DNA of 59,558 bases. Source: Methyloterricola oryzae. GTDB taxonomy: Bacteria; Pseudomonadota; Gammaproteobacteria; Methylococcales; Methylococcaceae. How positions within the stretch are numbered: the stretch's first letter is position 1; every line of letters begins with the position of its first letter. Where the stretch lies: the NCBI RefSeq assembly GCF_000934725.1, contig NZ_JYNS01000020.1, positions 1 to 59,558 on the forward strand, read 5' to 3'. A model generated the notes under the pieces. The model was not told the DNA's origin. It did not search any database and saw only the letters and a list, made by a program, of their open reading frames with translations. Positions 18,778 through 29,079 of this stretch are shown piece after piece. The position numbers and the translations under genes were made by a program.

Positions 18778-20289
18778 ATGAACATTTCATTCGACTTCAA
18801 CCAAGTCACATTTGGACTTCCGGTCGAGACTTTCCATGTGGAAGCATACATCGCTCTGGAAGAGCGGCTGCCGGTTGTCACCGAGTTTGTTCTTCGGCTC
18901 TTGAGGATATGTGGCCAGGTTCCCTTGCCCGCATTCAGGGACTATTTCGGTTTTTCCGATGGCGAAGCTCTAGCAGTTATTGAGTCTCTGTCTCGCCAGG
19001 GGCTCTTAGATGTCTTCGACGACGAAATTCAACTCAGCAGATATGCAATTGAGCGATTTGAGGAGGCTGGAGGCGAGCTTCCACGATTCAGCAAAGTGGA
19101 GCTTAAAAAAGATACGGTCACTTTTGACCTCATTTCCTTTACACCCCTTCGGTCGAGTAGTGCTGAGATTCCATCTGACAACATCTTAAAGCTGGATACT
19201 GCTGATGATGTCCTTGGCCAAAGTGTTGAGCACGCACGAACTGCTTACCGGCAGCGCTATCCGGAGATTGCATCAATGCGGGAGGATTTCCGGGAGAAGT
19301 CTTTTGGAGTCTACTCCGTGGAGGATGTTGAGAGTAAACGGCGCAACTACGTCCCGGTACCAGTTGCATTTGCGTTAAACCAGGAAGGTCAAGTCGAGAG
19401 AAGAATCGACGAAGCTTTTGAGCGCGTGGCGCCTCCTGAGTTGGTGCACTTCGTCAATGAACAGGTAACCTTGTCAATTCCACGAACGTTGTCGGTCGTA
19501 CTGCCTGGACTGGAGGAATTTATCGACACTTTCGATCTTAAGCTGATGCAGCAGTACCTCACAGGTAAAAAGTTCGATCTGCACACTTATCTTAAGGAAG
19601 TACACATCATGCGCTCTACGAAGTACCCGCGGGGGATGGATGCGGTGTTCGGAAACCTTTATCTTCAGGAAAATCGTGAGCGCATCATAGCCCGTATCAA
19701 AGACAGACGCGAAGGCCGGCGACGGCACGGAAAGCTTCTCACATCAATGGCATGGTTGGCACCAGACTATCCGCTATGGGGGCGTGGAGGTGCATTCGCC
19801 GGGGCGGTTAGTGCGTTTTCCAGCGAGCTTCAAAGTGAGAAGTCTTCCGACTCCCTGTATCTGTTCGCGTGTGCTGAACAAGACCAGGAAAATTCGGCAA
19901 CACAGCAGTTTCGTGTTCCGCAACTTCGTGAGCTCCACTATTTTCGACCACTGTTAGCTGGTGGCTTCCTGCAATCGGGCCGCCTTGAGCTTCTACTGTA
20001 CCCCACAGCATTCATGATTGCGCTTTATCATCTTCCAATAGCAGGAAGCAATGGCCTTTGGGTACCTGTCGGATTTATGTCGACCCTGCCCAAACATTTG
20101 GATACGGCACAGAAACTGTTGCGTAAGACAATAGGTGGACAGCGTTATGGCAAGCGGGCGCAATTCAATCTACGAGAAAAGAGAGAGCAACCTCGGTCTT
20201 TCGAAGAAGCATGCCCGTTTTTACAATACTGTGGGCTGAACACTCCAAGAAATTTGGACGACAACATCGAGGGAGAAGATTCAACCTAG
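18778..20289 (+). CDS. Partner of the NERD-kinase-helicase protein (possible MkoB-like)
   Basis: A 503-residue soluble protein that starts on the base after the helicase stop, so the two must be co-translated. Residues 30-95 look like a winged helix (LPAFRDYFGFSDGEALAVIE, then a short wing). The rest is mixed alpha/beta and not recognised. A single HGK near 317 recalls half of a phospholipase D HxK motif, but no following Asp and no second motif are visible, so PLD nuclease identity, known for Mokosh, cannot be claimed. The C-terminus has two Cys near 475-483. It probably acts in the same antiphage complex. Confidence 0.75.
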   Translation: MNISFDFNQVTFGLPVETFHVEAYIALEERLPVVTEFVLRLLRICGQVPLPAFRDYFGFSDGEALAVIESLSRQGLLDVFDDEIQLSRYAIERFEEAGGELPRFSKVELKKDTVTFDLISFTPLRSSSAEIPSDNILKLDTADDVLGQSVEHARTAYRQRYPEIASMREDFREKSFGVYSVEDVESKRRNYVPVPVAFALNQEGQVERRIDEAFERVAPPELVHFVNEQVTLSIPRTLSVVLPGLEEFIDTFDLKLMQQYLTGKKFDLHTYLKEVHIMRSTKYPRGMDAVFGNLYLQENRERIIARIKDRREGRRRHGKLLTSMAWLAPDYPLWGRGGAFAGAVSAFSSELQSEKSSDSLYLFACAEQDQENSATQQFRVPQLRELHYFRPLLAGGFLQSGRLELLLYPTAFMIALYHLPIAGSNGLWVPVGFMSTLPKHLDTAQKLLRKTIGGQRYGKRAQFNLREKREQPRSFEEACPFLQYCGLNTPRNLDDNIEGEDST

Positions 20290-20569
20290 GCCGAACTTTT
20301 CAGTGCGCACGGATACCAATCGGAGCAGTCTCAAACACGGGGTTCTTCATGTGCCGAAGTCAAAGTGACCTCCTGGAACCGTGCCCAAGAGTGCCAATGT
20401 GTCGTTGGTGCTGGATGACCGTTTGGCACTGCTGAACGGGCATCGGATGGGGTAGGCGGGTTTCCGCTACGTGCCCAAAGCTGTCGCCTGGCTCACCCAA
20501 GACTCAATGACGGCTGCCGCAACGTAATCGGACGTTCTTCGTAGAGCGCTCGTTTCTTTTGAGTCCAAG

Positions 20570-22080
20570 TCAGTTGGATTGCGTCCGATCGCCTTGCACG
20601 CTCAATTCAAACTGTTCATCTCCGGGCGTAGGCGTTGGCAGACGCGGAATGAACAGCCGGTACAAAACCGGAACCAGCACCAAAGTCATGATCGTGGCAC
20701 TGAACAGCCCCCAAACAATGACGGTGGCCAGCGGGCGCTGCACGTCCGAACCCAGTCCAGTGGCCAGGGACGCGGGCACCAGGCCGAGAATGGCGACAAG
20801 CGAGGCGATCAGAATCGGTCGCAGACAGCGCACAGCACCCTGTCGGATGGCTTCATCCAGGGGCATGCCGGCAATACGCAGATCGGTGATGGTACGTACG
20901 ATCAGGACACCGTTCATGATCGACACGCCGAACACGGCGGCGAAGCCCACCCCCGAGGACACGTTGATGTTCATGCCGCGCAAGTACAAAGCGATGGCGC
21001 CGCCGACGAAGGCGAAGGGGATTGCCAGCAGCAGGATCAGGGCCGCGCGTTGGGAGGCGAACATGCCCAGCAGCAGGACGAAGATGACCGCAATGGTGGC
21101 CGGGACCAGCAGCTTGAAATGGTCGCCGGCGCGCTTCAGGTTCTCGAACATGCCGAGCCAAGTGGCGCGATAGCCGGGCGAAACCTGAATGTCCTGGTCG
21201 AACAAGCGCTGGGCGTCGGCCACGAAGCCGCCCTGATCGCGGCCGACGATGTCGCTGCGCACCGTGAGACGGCGTCGGCCGTCGCCGCGGGCGATCATGG
21301 TCTGGCCGTCGACGATGTCGATACGGGCGACCTGAGCCAGGGGAATCGGCACGCCTTCGGCGTTGTAGACTGGCAACCGGCCCAGAGCCTGAGGCGAACC
21401 CAGATGCTCCGGAGCGAAACGGGTGACGATGTCGAAGCGGCGTTCCCCCTCGAACAGAGTGCCGATGGGTGCCCCGCCGATGGCCGTGTCGATGAGGCGA
21501 GTCACGTCCTCGATGCGGACGTTGTAGCGAGCACACAGGGAACGGTCTGGCAGGATGATCAGCTGCGGCTGCGGTCCTTCCTGCTCGATGTTCACGTCCA
21601 CCGCGCCGGGCACCTTTTTTAGCAGCGTTTCCGCTTGGCGGGCAAGCTTCAGCAGCACATCGGAATCGGCGCCGGAGAATTCGATGGCCATGTTCGCCGA
21701 GGTGCCGTTGGTATCCTCGGTCACGCTGTCGATAATGGGCTGGGTGAAGTTGAACCGGGTCGTCGGAAACTCTTCCCGGAACCGCGCACCCAGGGCTTTC
21801 ACCAACGCCTGCTTGCGATGGAACTGAGTCCAACTGTCGCGGGGCTTGGGCCCCACCATCATCTCGATGCGGCTGGGCGGATAGGGGTCGGTGCCGCTGT
21901 CGTTGCGGCCGGTCTGCACCGCGATAAAATCGATATCGGGAAATTCGAGGGCGACCTCGCGCAGGCACCGGCCGAAGTGGGAGGTCTGCTGCAGGGATGT
22001 GCCCTCCGGAAAATTGGCCCGCACCCAGATCACTCCTTCATCCATGTAGGGCAAGAACTCGGTCCCCATGCGCGGCGCAG
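20570..22080 (-). pseudogene. czcA/cusA-type RND efflux pump, C-terminal half only
   Basis: About 500 codons matching the second half of heavy-metal RND (HME) transporters, which run to about 1040 residues. It begins at GTEFLPYMDEG, the start of the second periplasmic loop, continues through the porter domain (GGAPIGTLFEG) and finishes with the last transmembrane block (IPFAFVGGAIALYL, SIMNGVLIV). The N-terminal half is absent: upstream sequence switches at about 22064-22080 into the transposase start codon region, and beyond the IS lies kdp, not czcA. No membrane fusion protein or outer-membrane partner remains. The pump cannot be functional. Confidence 0.88.
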
Positions 22081-23156
22081 ACATCACCCAGCACGAGTTG
22101 TTCAGCTACCGGACACTGGAAGACCGGATTCCGCAGGACCATCCCTTGCGCAACCTGCGCGCAGTGGTGGATATCCTGCTGAAAACGATGGATGGGGAGT
22201 TGGCTGCGCTGTACGCCAAGACCGGGCGCGTGTCGATTCCGCCGGAACGGCTGCTGCGGGCCAGCCTGATCCAGGTACTGTTCTCGATCCGTTCCGAGCG
22301 GCAGTTGGTCCAGCAGATCGATTACAACCTGCTCTATCGCTGGTTTGTCGGGCTGACCTTGGATGGCGAGGTGTGGGATCACTCGACCTTCAGTGCCAAC
22401 CGCGAGCGCTTGCTGAACGAGCGGATCACCCGGTCCTTCTTTGAACGGGTGCTGGCCTTGGCGGAGTGGCAACAGTTGCTGTCCGACGAGCACTTTTCGG
22501 TGGACGGCACCTTGATCGAGGCGCGGGCATCCATGAAGCGCTTCGAGAAGAAGGATGGGACGAGCCCGCCGCCAACTGATGGGGGACGCAACCCGAGTGT
22601 CGATTTCAAAGGCGAGACGCGCGGCAACGACACCCATGCCTCCACCACGGACCCGGATGCGCGCCTGTACAAGAAGAGCGCGGGTGACAAGTCCCGGCTG
22701 TGTTATCTGGGGCACGCCCTGATGGAGAACCGTCACGGACTGGTGGTGGATGCCGAAGCCACGGTGGCGAGTGGCACGGCGGAGCGGGAGGCGGCCAAGC
22801 GGATGATCGCGCGAACGGTGAGCAAGTCGGGAGCGACGGTGGGCGCGGACAAGGGTTATGACGTCGCGGAATTCGTGGCGGCCCTGCGGTTGCAGGGGGT
22901 GACGCCGCATGTGGCGCAGAAAGCCAAGGGCTCGGCGATCGATGGCCGCACCACGGGGCATCCTGGCTACAGAACCAGTCTGAAGATTCGCAAGCGCGTG
23001 GAGGAAGTGTTTGGTTGGTCGAAGACCGTGGGCGGTTTGCGCAAGACTCGCTTCCGCGGCCTGCCCAAGGTGAAGGCGCAGACGATTTTCACCTTCGCCG
23101 CCTATAAACTGACGCGGATGGGCAGCCTGTTCGGCTGGCGCTGGTCGACCGCCTAG
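22068..23156 (+). CDS. IS5-family transposase
   Basis: A 362-residue DDE transposase with an N-terminal DUF772 domain (QIDYNLLYRWFVGL, residues 86-99) and a DDE_Tnp_1 catalytic part. The motifs visible are HFSVDGTLIEA (first Asp), VGADKGYD (second Asp) and a C-terminal RKRVEEVFGW with the Glu. The reading frame is intact. The start codon lies directly at the junction with the truncated czcA, leaving no room for a normal left inverted repeat, so the left end of the element appears deleted. The right end lies somewhere between 23157 and about 23300; I could not define its inverted repeat. It separates the pump remnant from the kdp locus. Confidence 0.9.
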   Translation: MRGADITQHELFSYRTLEDRIPQDHPLRNLRAVVDILLKTMDGELAALYAKTGRVSIPPERLLRASLIQVLFSIRSERQLVQQIDYNLLYRWFVGLTLDGEVWDHSTFSANRERLLNERITRSFFERVLALAEWQQLLSDEHFSVDGTLIEARASMKRFEKKDGTSPPPTDGGRNPSVDFKGETRGNDTHASTTDPDARLYKKSAGDKSRLCYLGHALMENRHGLVVDAEATVASGTAEREAAKRMIARTVSKSGATVGADKGYDVAEFVAALRLQGVTPHVAQKAKGSAIDGRTTGHPGYRTSLKIRKRVEEVFGWSKTVGGLRKTRFRGLPKVKAQTIFTFAAYKLTRMGSLFGWRWSTA

Positions 23157-23387
23157 GCGGAGATCTGCCCATCATCCGCCGGATGGGCGGACAAAACCCC
23201 GAAAGAAGGGGTATAAACCGGCGAAAACCAGAAATTCAGGGTCCAAAGGGGCTCTGGAGCTCAAAATCGAACTCACGGAATGGTCCAAAGCCGAAGGCAT
23301 CGTTTCGAAGTTCAACGTCCTGCTAAGTCATTCAAGTCAAGCCTGTTAACGGCAGCGGTGGCTGCGTCGAAATTGTTGGTCTGTTCT

Positions 23388-23437
23388 AAATTTTTACCAC
23401 TTTTTTACCGCACTCCCCTCAATTCTTACGACATTTT
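23388..23437 (+). promoter_or_regulatory. Probable KdpE operator/promoter of kdp
   Basis: AAATTTTTACCACTTTTTTA, then 14 bases, then ATTCTTACGACATTTT. The T-tract pair resembles the known E. coli KdpE site upstream of kdpF. The same two-part block with identical spacing recurs at 35516-35566, and its first half recurs at 33008-33031. It lies about 125 bases before the first small ORF of the kdp operon. Confidence 0.7.
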
Positions 23438-23561
23438 TCCCCCGACCCGATTTAGAGTGATACCTGTCGGAGCGAATTTTCGCTCGTATCGGCGCTGCCA
23501 AATATATGCAGCCGCCTGTCCAAAGCATTCATTCGTGTGATTCATTCAAAGAGGCATAACA

Positions 23562-23654
23562 ATGGATCTCGGGTATCTCGTCCTGATGGTTTTGTTTTTT
23601 TCGATCACAGCCGCGCTTGTCTATGGCTGTGAGAAGTTGAGGGAAAAGCCATGA
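23562..23654 (+). CDS. 30-residue single-span membrane peptide before kdpF
   Basis: Encodes MDLGYLVLMVLFFSITAALV followed by a short charged tail. The hydrophobic stretch covers residues 4-22 and a CEKLREKP tail is probably cytoplasmic. The stop overlaps the kdpF start (ATGA), which ties it to the operon. A possible GAGG ribosome binding site lies about ten bases upstream. Similar tiny ORFs precede kdpF in some proteobacteria; a role in Kdp assembly or stability is a guess. Confidence 0.65.
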   Translation: MDLGYLVLMVLFFSITAALVYGCEKLREKP

Positions 23655-23740
23655 GCTGGATTTATGTCCTCAGTACTGTGATTGCGCTGGGTATTTTTGT
23701 TTACCTGGTTATCGCGCTATTTTATCCGGAGAAATTCTGA
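23651..23740 (+). CDS. kdpF: KdpF, small stabilising subunit of the Kdp K+ transporter
   Basis: A 29-residue one-span peptide (MSWIYVLSTVIALGIFVYLV core) ending in the family-typical FYPEKF. KdpF lies in the membrane against KdpA and stabilises the KdpFABC complex. It overlaps the upstream micro-ORF by four bases and kdpA by one base (TGATG). Confidence 0.88.
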   Translation: MSWIYVLSTVIALGIFVYLVIALFYPEKF

Positions 23741-25551
23741 TGACCGGTAACAGCTTGTTGCAGATTGCCATCTACGTCATCACCTTGCTAATGCTGGCCA
23801 AACCGCTGGGCGGTTACATGGCGCGCGTCTATCAGGGCGAGTCGGTCGTGAACCGATGGCTGGCCCCCGTCGAAGGGCTGATTTATCGCTTGAGCGGCGT
23901 CAACCCTAGGCAGGAGATGCGCTGGACGCACTATGCCATCGCGCTGCTCTTGTTCAATTTGGTGGGTGCCTTGATGGTTTATATGCTGCAGCGTTTTCAA
24001 GGTGCGTTGCCGCTCAATCCCCAGGCACTGCCAGGTGTGACTCCGGATTCGTCGTTCAACACCGCAACCAGCTTCGCGACCAACACCAATTGGCAGGGGT
24101 ATGGCGGCGAAACCACGATGAGTTATCTGACCCAGATGCTCGGCCTGACGGTGCAGAACTTCGTTTCGGCGGCGACCGGCATGGCCGTCCTGGTGGCATT
24201 GATCCGGGGTTTCGTACGCCGCAATGCAGATAGCATCGGTAATTTCTGGGTGGATCTGACTCGCAGTACGTTGCACATTCTCCTGCCCCTGTCAGTGATC
24301 CTAGCCATCGTCCTGGTCAGCCAGGGCGTGGTGCAGACGTTCGGCGCTTATCAGACGGTCTCTCTGAATGAGTCCGTGACCTATGAGCAACCCAAGCTGG
24401 GCGACGATGGCCAGCCATTGAAGGATGAGAGCGGCGCCTTGATCACCGAGAAGGTGGTTGCGAAAGAGCAGACGATCGCCGTCGGACCGGCGGCCTCCCA
24501 GATCGCCATCAAGCAGTTGGGCACCAATGGCGGCGGTTTTTTCAACGTGAACTCGGCGCATCCGCTGGAGAACCCGACGCCGCTGTCGAACTTTCTTGAG
24601 ATGCTGTCGATTCTCCTGATTCCGGCGGCCCTCTGCTACACGTTCGGCAGGATGGTGGGCGATACCCGTCAGGGCTGGGCGATCCTGGCTGCCATGACCC
24701 TTGTTTTCGTAACCCTGGTTTTCATCGCCGTGCCTCTGGAGCAGGAGGGCAACCCGGCCCTGCAGGCCTTGAGCGTCGATCAGGCCGCCTCGAGCCAGCA
24801 GGCTGGCGGCAACATGGAAGGCAAGGAGGCCCGCTTCGGCATCGTCAACTCGGCGCTGTGGGCGGTTGCCACCACTGCCGCCTCCAACGGGTCGGTCAAC
24901 GCCATGCACGACTCCTTCACGCCCATCGGCGGCATGATTCCCATGTGGCTCATGCAGTTGGGCGAAGTGATTTACGGCGGCGTGGGTTCCGGCCTGTACG
25001 GCATGATCGTGTTTGCGCTGGTGGCGGTGTTCGTGGCAGGCCTGATGATCGGACGGACGCCGGAATACCTGGGCAAGAAGATCGAAGCGTTTGAAATGAA
25101 GATGTCGGCCATCGCCATCCTCATCCCGCCGTTGATCGTGCTGGTGGGCACCGCACTCGCCGTGATGGTGGATGCCGGTAAGGCATCGGTCTTCAACCCG
25201 GGCGCCCATGGTTTCAGCGAAGTGCTTTACGCGTTCTCGTCGGCCGGCAACAACAATGGCAGCGCCTTCGCGGGACTATCGGCGAACACACCTTTCTACA
25301 ACACGGCGCTCGGTTTCGCCATGTTGTTCTCCCGCTTCTGGCTGGCCGTGCCGGTGCTGGCGATCGCGGGTTCTTTGGCGTCCAAAAAGGTGATTCCAGC
25401 AGGACCCGGCACCCTGCCGACCCATACGCCCCTGTTCGTCGTGCTACTCATCGGGACGGTGATCATCGTGGGCGCACTCGCGTTCTTCCCGGTGTTGGCC
25501 CTGGGTCCCGTGGCCGAACAGGTCCAGATGATCGCGGCGCAATCGATTTAA
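23740..25551 (+). CDS. kdpA: KdpA, K+-selective channel-like subunit
   Basis: A 603-residue polytopic protein of the superfamily of K+ transporters with about ten membrane segments. The four pore-loop regions are visible: [11 protein letters not shown] near 112, [14 protein letters not shown] near 265, [10 protein letters not shown] near 385 and [10 protein letters not shown] near 505. KdpA selects K+ and passes it through an intramembrane tunnel towards KdpB. The length is slightly above the E. coli protein (557), mainly from the charged loop near 215-245. It is second in kdpFABC. Confidence 0.97.
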   Translation: MTGNSLLQIAIYVITLLMLAKPLGGYMARVYQGESVVNRWLAPVEGLIYRLSGVNPRQEMRWTHYAIALLLFNLVGALMVYMLQRFQGALPLNPQALPGVTPDSSFNTATSFATNTNWQGYGGETTMSYLTQMLGLTVQNFVSAATGMAVLVALIRGFVRRNADSIGNFWVDLTRSTLHILLPLSVILAIVLVSQGVVQTFGAYQTVSLNESVTYEQPKLGDDGQPLKDESGALITEKVVAKEQTIAVGPAASQIAIKQLGTNGGGFFNVNSAHPLENPTPLSNFLEMLSILLIPAALCYTFGRMVGDTRQGWAILAAMTLVFVTLVFIAVPLEQEGNPALQALSVDQAASSQQAGGNMEGKEARFGIVNSALWAVATTAASNGSVNAMHDSFTPIGGMIPMWLMQLGEVIYGGVGSGLYGMIVFALVAVFVAGLMIGRTPEYLGKKIEAFEMKMSAIAILIPPLIVLVGTALAVMVDAGKASVFNPGAHGFSEVLYAFSSAGNNNGSAFAGLSANTPFYNTALGFAMLFSRFWLAVPVLAIAGSLASKKVIPAGPGTLPTHTPLFVVLLIGTVIIVGALAFFPVLALGPVAEQVQMIAAQSI

Positions 25552-25567
25552 GTTACTGGAGCGATAC

Positions 25568-27736
25568 ATGAGCAAACAAAACGTCGCACGCGTGACCGTC
25601 GATCACGACCGTCATGGGGAACCGCATAGCCCCCAGTCATCGGCTGCCGATGACTCCCTCTCGCATCACAGGAATGCCAGGAGCACCTCGTTATTCGATC
25701 CGGTCATCGTCTGGGAAGCGTTGATCGAATCCTTCCGCAAGCTGACTCCCTCTCAGCAGTGGAAGAATCCGGTGATGTTCGTGGTGTACGTGGGCAGCTT
25801 GCTGACCACCGTGCTGTGGGTTCAGGCGGTGATGGGGCAAGGGGAAGCGCCGGCCGGATTCATACTGGCTATCACCCTTTGGCTATGGTTTACGGTGCTG
25901 TTCGCCAATTTCGCCGAGGCGGTCGCCGAGGGGCGCAGCAAGGCCCAGGCTGCCTTCCTGCGCAGCGCGAAGCGCGATATCGCCGCCAAGAAACTGGACG
26001 ATCCGCGCTACGGCTCCAATTATTCGAAGGTTGCCGGCTCCGCCTTGCGTCGCGGGGATGTGGTATTGATCGAGGCGGGCGATTTCGTGCCGGGCGACGG
26101 CGAGGTGATCGAAGGCGTCGCATCGGTGGACGAGAGCGCCATCACCGGCGAATCGGCGCCCGTAATCCGCGAGTCCGGAGGCGACTTCAGCTCCGTCACC
26201 GGCGGCACCCGGGTGCTGTCTGACTGGCTTGTCGTGCGGATTACGGTCAATCCCGGCGAGACCTTCCTGGACCGCATGATCGCCATGGTGGAGAGCGCCA
26301 AGCGGCAGAAGACTCCCAACGAGATCGCACTGACCATCCTGCTGGTCGCGTTCACACTGGTCTTCCTCAAGACCACCGCGACCTTGTTGCCTTTTTCACT
26401 GTACAGTGTGGAAGTAGCGAAGGCAGGTCAACCGATCACGATCACCGTTCTTGTGGCTCTTTTGGTCTGCCTGATTCCCACCACCATCGGAGGACTGCTG
26501 TCGGCCATCGGCGTGGCGGGCATCGGCCGCATGATGCAGAAGAACGTGATCGCCACTTCTGGCCGGGCCGTCGAAGCAGCCGGTGACGTGGACGTCTTGC
26601 TGCTGGACAAGACCGGCACCATCACCCTGGGCAATCGCCAGGCATCGGCCTTTCTGCCGGTCGCCGGCATCCTACAGCAGGATCTGGCTGACGCCGCGCA
26701 ACTGGCCTCGCTGGCCGACGAGACGCCGGAAGGCCGCAGTATCGTCATTTTGGCGAAAAACAAATTCGGCATCCGCGAGAGAGACATCCAGTCGTTGGGA
26801 GCTACCTTCGTGCACTTCAGCGCCCAAACCCGCATGAGCGGCGTCAATCTGCAGGGCAGACAGATCCGCAAGGGTGCAGCGGACGCTATTCGCGCCTACG
26901 TGGAGGATCAGGATGGCAAGTTCCCAAAAGATGTTCAGGTGCTGGTCGATGACGTCGCCCGCCGCGGCAGCACGCCGCTGGTGGTGGCCGACGGTCCCAA
27001 AACTCTGGGCGTGATCGAGCTCAAGGACATCGTCAAGGGCGGCATCAAGGAGCGGTTCATCGAACTGCGGCAGATGGGCATCAAGACCATCATGATCACG
27101 GGCGACAACCGCCTCACCGCGGCCGCCATCGCCGCGGAAGCGGGGGTCGACGACTTTCTCGCCGAAGCCACGCCGGAAGCCAAGCTCAAGCTGATTCGCC
27201 AGCATCAGGCGGACGGACGTCTGGTCGCCATGACCGGCGATGGTACCAACGACGCTCCGGCCCTTGCCCAGGCGGACGTGGCGGTGGCGATGAACAGCGG
27301 TACCCAGGCGGCCAAGGAAGCCGGCAACATGGTGGATCTGGATTCCAACCCCACCAAGCTGATCGAGATCGTCGAAACCGGCAAGCAGATGCTGATGACT
27401 CGAGGTGCGCTGACCACCTTCAGCATCGCCAACGATGTTGCAAAGTACTTCGCCATCATCCCCGCGGCGTTCGCCAGCACCTACCCGGCGTTGAACGTAT
27501 TGAACGTGATGCATCTGGCGACCCCGAGCAGCGCCATCCTGTCGGCGGTGATATTCAACGCGCTGATCATCATCGCGCTGATTCCCTTGGCCTTGAAAGG
27601 CATCAAGTACAAACCGGTTGGTGCGGCCACATTGCTGCAAAACAATTTGCTGATTTACGGACTGGGCGGTCTGATCGTGCCCTTCATCGGCATCAAGATC
27701 ATTGACCAGGTGTTGGTCGCGCTGGGGTTGGTATGA
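25568..27736 (+). CDS. kdpB: KdpB, P-type ATPase subunit
   Basis: A 722-residue P-type ATPase (type IA). The phosphorylation motif DKTGT has Asp347; the actuator TGES (AITGESAPV) is near 195, the hinge [10 protein letters not shown] near 558, and seven membrane segments are apparent. ATP hydrolysis here drives K+ uptake through the KdpA-KdpB tunnel. It is about 40 residues longer than E. coli KdpB because of a polar N-terminal extension before [10 protein letters not shown]. The gene starts 16 bases after kdpA. Confidence 0.97.
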   Translation: MSKQNVARVTVDHDRHGEPHSPQSSAADDSLSHHRNARSTSLFDPVIVWEALIESFRKLTPSQQWKNPVMFVVYVGSLLTTVLWVQAVMGQGEAPAGFILAITLWLWFTVLFANFAEAVAEGRSKAQAAFLRSAKRDIAAKKLDDPRYGSNYSKVAGSALRRGDVVLIEAGDFVPGDGEVIEGVASVDESAITGESAPVIRESGGDFSSVTGGTRVLSDWLVVRITVNPGETFLDRMIAMVESAKRQKTPNEIALTILLVAFTLVFLKTTATLLPFSLYSVEVAKAGQPITITVLVALLVCLIPTTIGGLLSAIGVAGIGRMMQKNVIATSGRAVEAAGDVDVLLLDKTGTITLGNRQASAFLPVAGILQQDLADAAQLASLADETPEGRSIVILAKNKFGIRERDIQSLGATFVHFSAQTRMSGVNLQGRQIRKGAADAIRAYVEDQDGKFPKDVQVLVDDVARRGSTPLVVADGPKTLGVIELKDIVKGGIKERFIELRQMGIKTIMITGDNRLTAAAIAAEAGVDDFLAEATPEAKLKLIRQHQADGRLVAMTGDGTNDAPALAQADVAVAMNSGTQAAKEAGNMVDLDSNPTKLIEIVETGKQMLMTRGALTTFSIANDVAKYFAIIPAAFASTYPALNVLNVMHLATPSSAILSAVIFNALIIIALIPLALKGIKYKPVGAATLLQNNLLIYGLGGLIVPFIGIKIIDQVLVALGLV

Positions 27737-27806
27737 AAGGCGGAACATCCATCACTGTCGAGGTTGTGCGCGCTGTTAAGGCCCACCGTTACTTTTGGAG
27801 CACCCT

Positions 27807-28397
27807 ATGATTTCGCATCTCAAACCGGCGATTGTGTTGTTCGCCATCCTGACGGTCATCACCGGCATCATCTATCCAGGCACCGTGACCGCCCTGGCTC
27901 AGCTTCTGTTCTCCCATCAGGCCAATGGTAGCCTGATTTCGGATGAGAACGGCAACCCAGTCGGATCGGAACTGATCGGCCAACCCTTTAGCAATCCCAA
28001 ACATTTCTGGGGCCGGCCTTCGGCCACCGCCCCCTATCCCTACAACGGCGGAGCTTCCAGCGGTTCCAATCTGGGGCCGAACAACCCGGCCCTCAGCGAT
28101 GCCGTCAAAGCCCGCATTCAGGCGTTGCAGGAGGCAGACCCTGGAAACACGGCGCCGGTGCCGGTGGATCTGGTGACGGCCTCCGGCAGCGGTCTGGACC
28201 CGCACATCAGCCCCGCGGCGGCGGCCTATCAAATCAGTCGTGTCGCGAAAGCGCGGCATCTGGACAAGAAACAGATCCAGGATCTAATTGCCGCCCACAC
28301 GAAAGGCCGGCAGTGGCTGGTTCTCGGCGAACCGCGCGTCAACGTGCTGCAACTCAATCTGGCGCTAGACGCCCTTGAGCAGCCGAAAAGCCGTTAG
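27807..28397 (+). CDS. kdpC: KdpC subunit
   Basis: A protein of 196 residues from the ATG at 27807, with one N-terminal membrane segment (residues 5-28) and a periplasmic domain with the family pattern ([39 protein letters not shown]). I preferred this ATG over an in-frame TTG four codons upstream because the protein then starts directly with the membrane helix. KdpC stabilises the complex and raises ATP affinity. A 70-base gap separates it from kdpB. Confidence 0.95.
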   Translation: MISHLKPAIVLFAILTVITGIIYPGTVTALAQLLFSHQANGSLISDENGNPVGSELIGQPFSNPKHFWGRPSATAPYPYNGGASSGSNLGPNNPALSDAVKARIQALQEADPGNTAPVPVDLVTASGSGLDPHISPAAAAYQISRVAKARHLDKKQIQDLIAAHTKGRQWLVLGEPRVNVLQLNLALDALEQPKSR

Positions 28398-28475
28398 ACG
28401 AATGGGATCAGCCGTTCTTCCGGCCGAGCCCCTGAAAAATACCATTACTGAACAGTCACAAGAAGACTCCGACCC

Positions 28476-28964
28476 ATGCCATTTTCCTCTTTATGCGTTG
28501 AAGCGCTGTCCTGGTTTAGCGACCTTTTCAAAACGCTGGCCCGTCAGAAGAGCCTGGGCCATCTCGTTGTCATTGCGCTGCTTGTCGCGCTCGTGTTCGG
28601 GGTGATTCTGTATGTGATCGATGACAACGTCCACTCGCCGCTGGACGGCATCTGGTCCGCCTGGGTCACCATGACCCACGTCGGGTTTGGCGACGTGGTG
28701 CCGGTTTCGTTTCTGGGACGCCTGGTGGCCGCCGGCTTGATTTTGTTCGGGCTGGTGCTCTTCTCACTATTTACGGCAACGCTGTCGGTGGCGCTCATCG
28801 GGGGGAACATTGAGACGCTGGGCCAAAATCTTCGGCAGGTCGGCGACGATGCCGGGCGTATCGAACGGGGTGAAGAACGGATTCTGCAGGAACTGGAGAA
28901 GCTGAACGAACGTCTGCGCGCGTTGGAAGATCAGCTGTCGACCTTGAACGCCCAGGAAGAGTAG
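28476..28964 (+). CDS. Two-TM potassium channel (Ion_trans_2 type)
   Basis: A 162-residue protein with two membrane helices (about 28-48 and 83-108) around a pore loop with the selectivity filter TMTHVGFGD at 65-73, a GFGD variant of GYGD. The C-terminal 50 residues are a charged coiled coil (RILQELEKLNERLRALEDQL) suited to tetramerisation. It is a simple K+ channel in the inner membrane. Its place between kdpC and kdpD, on the same strand, suggests co-regulation with the Kdp pump; a leak channel beside a high-affinity pump is unexpected. Confidence 0.9.
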   Translation: MPFSSLCVEALSWFSDLFKTLARQKSLGHLVVIALLVALVFGVILYVIDDNVHSPLDGIWSAWVTMTHVGFGDVVPVSFLGRLVAAGLILFGLVLFSLFTATLSVALIGGNIETLGQNLRQVGDDAGRIERGEERILQELEKLNERLRALEDQLSTLNAQEE

Positions 28965-29079
28965 GGAATGAGCGGTATCGTCCGGCTCCATGCGCCGCAT
29001 GACCCCAGCGGCGCGCCATTTAACGGTCCGGTGACTCTGGACGATTCAAAGGCAAAGGCACTGGATACGCGGCCCCTGG

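Noticed and set aside
18778-20289. Calling the helicase partner a PLD-family nuclease
   Set aside because: Only one HxK is present, without the following Asp and without a second copy, so the catalytic motif is not supported.
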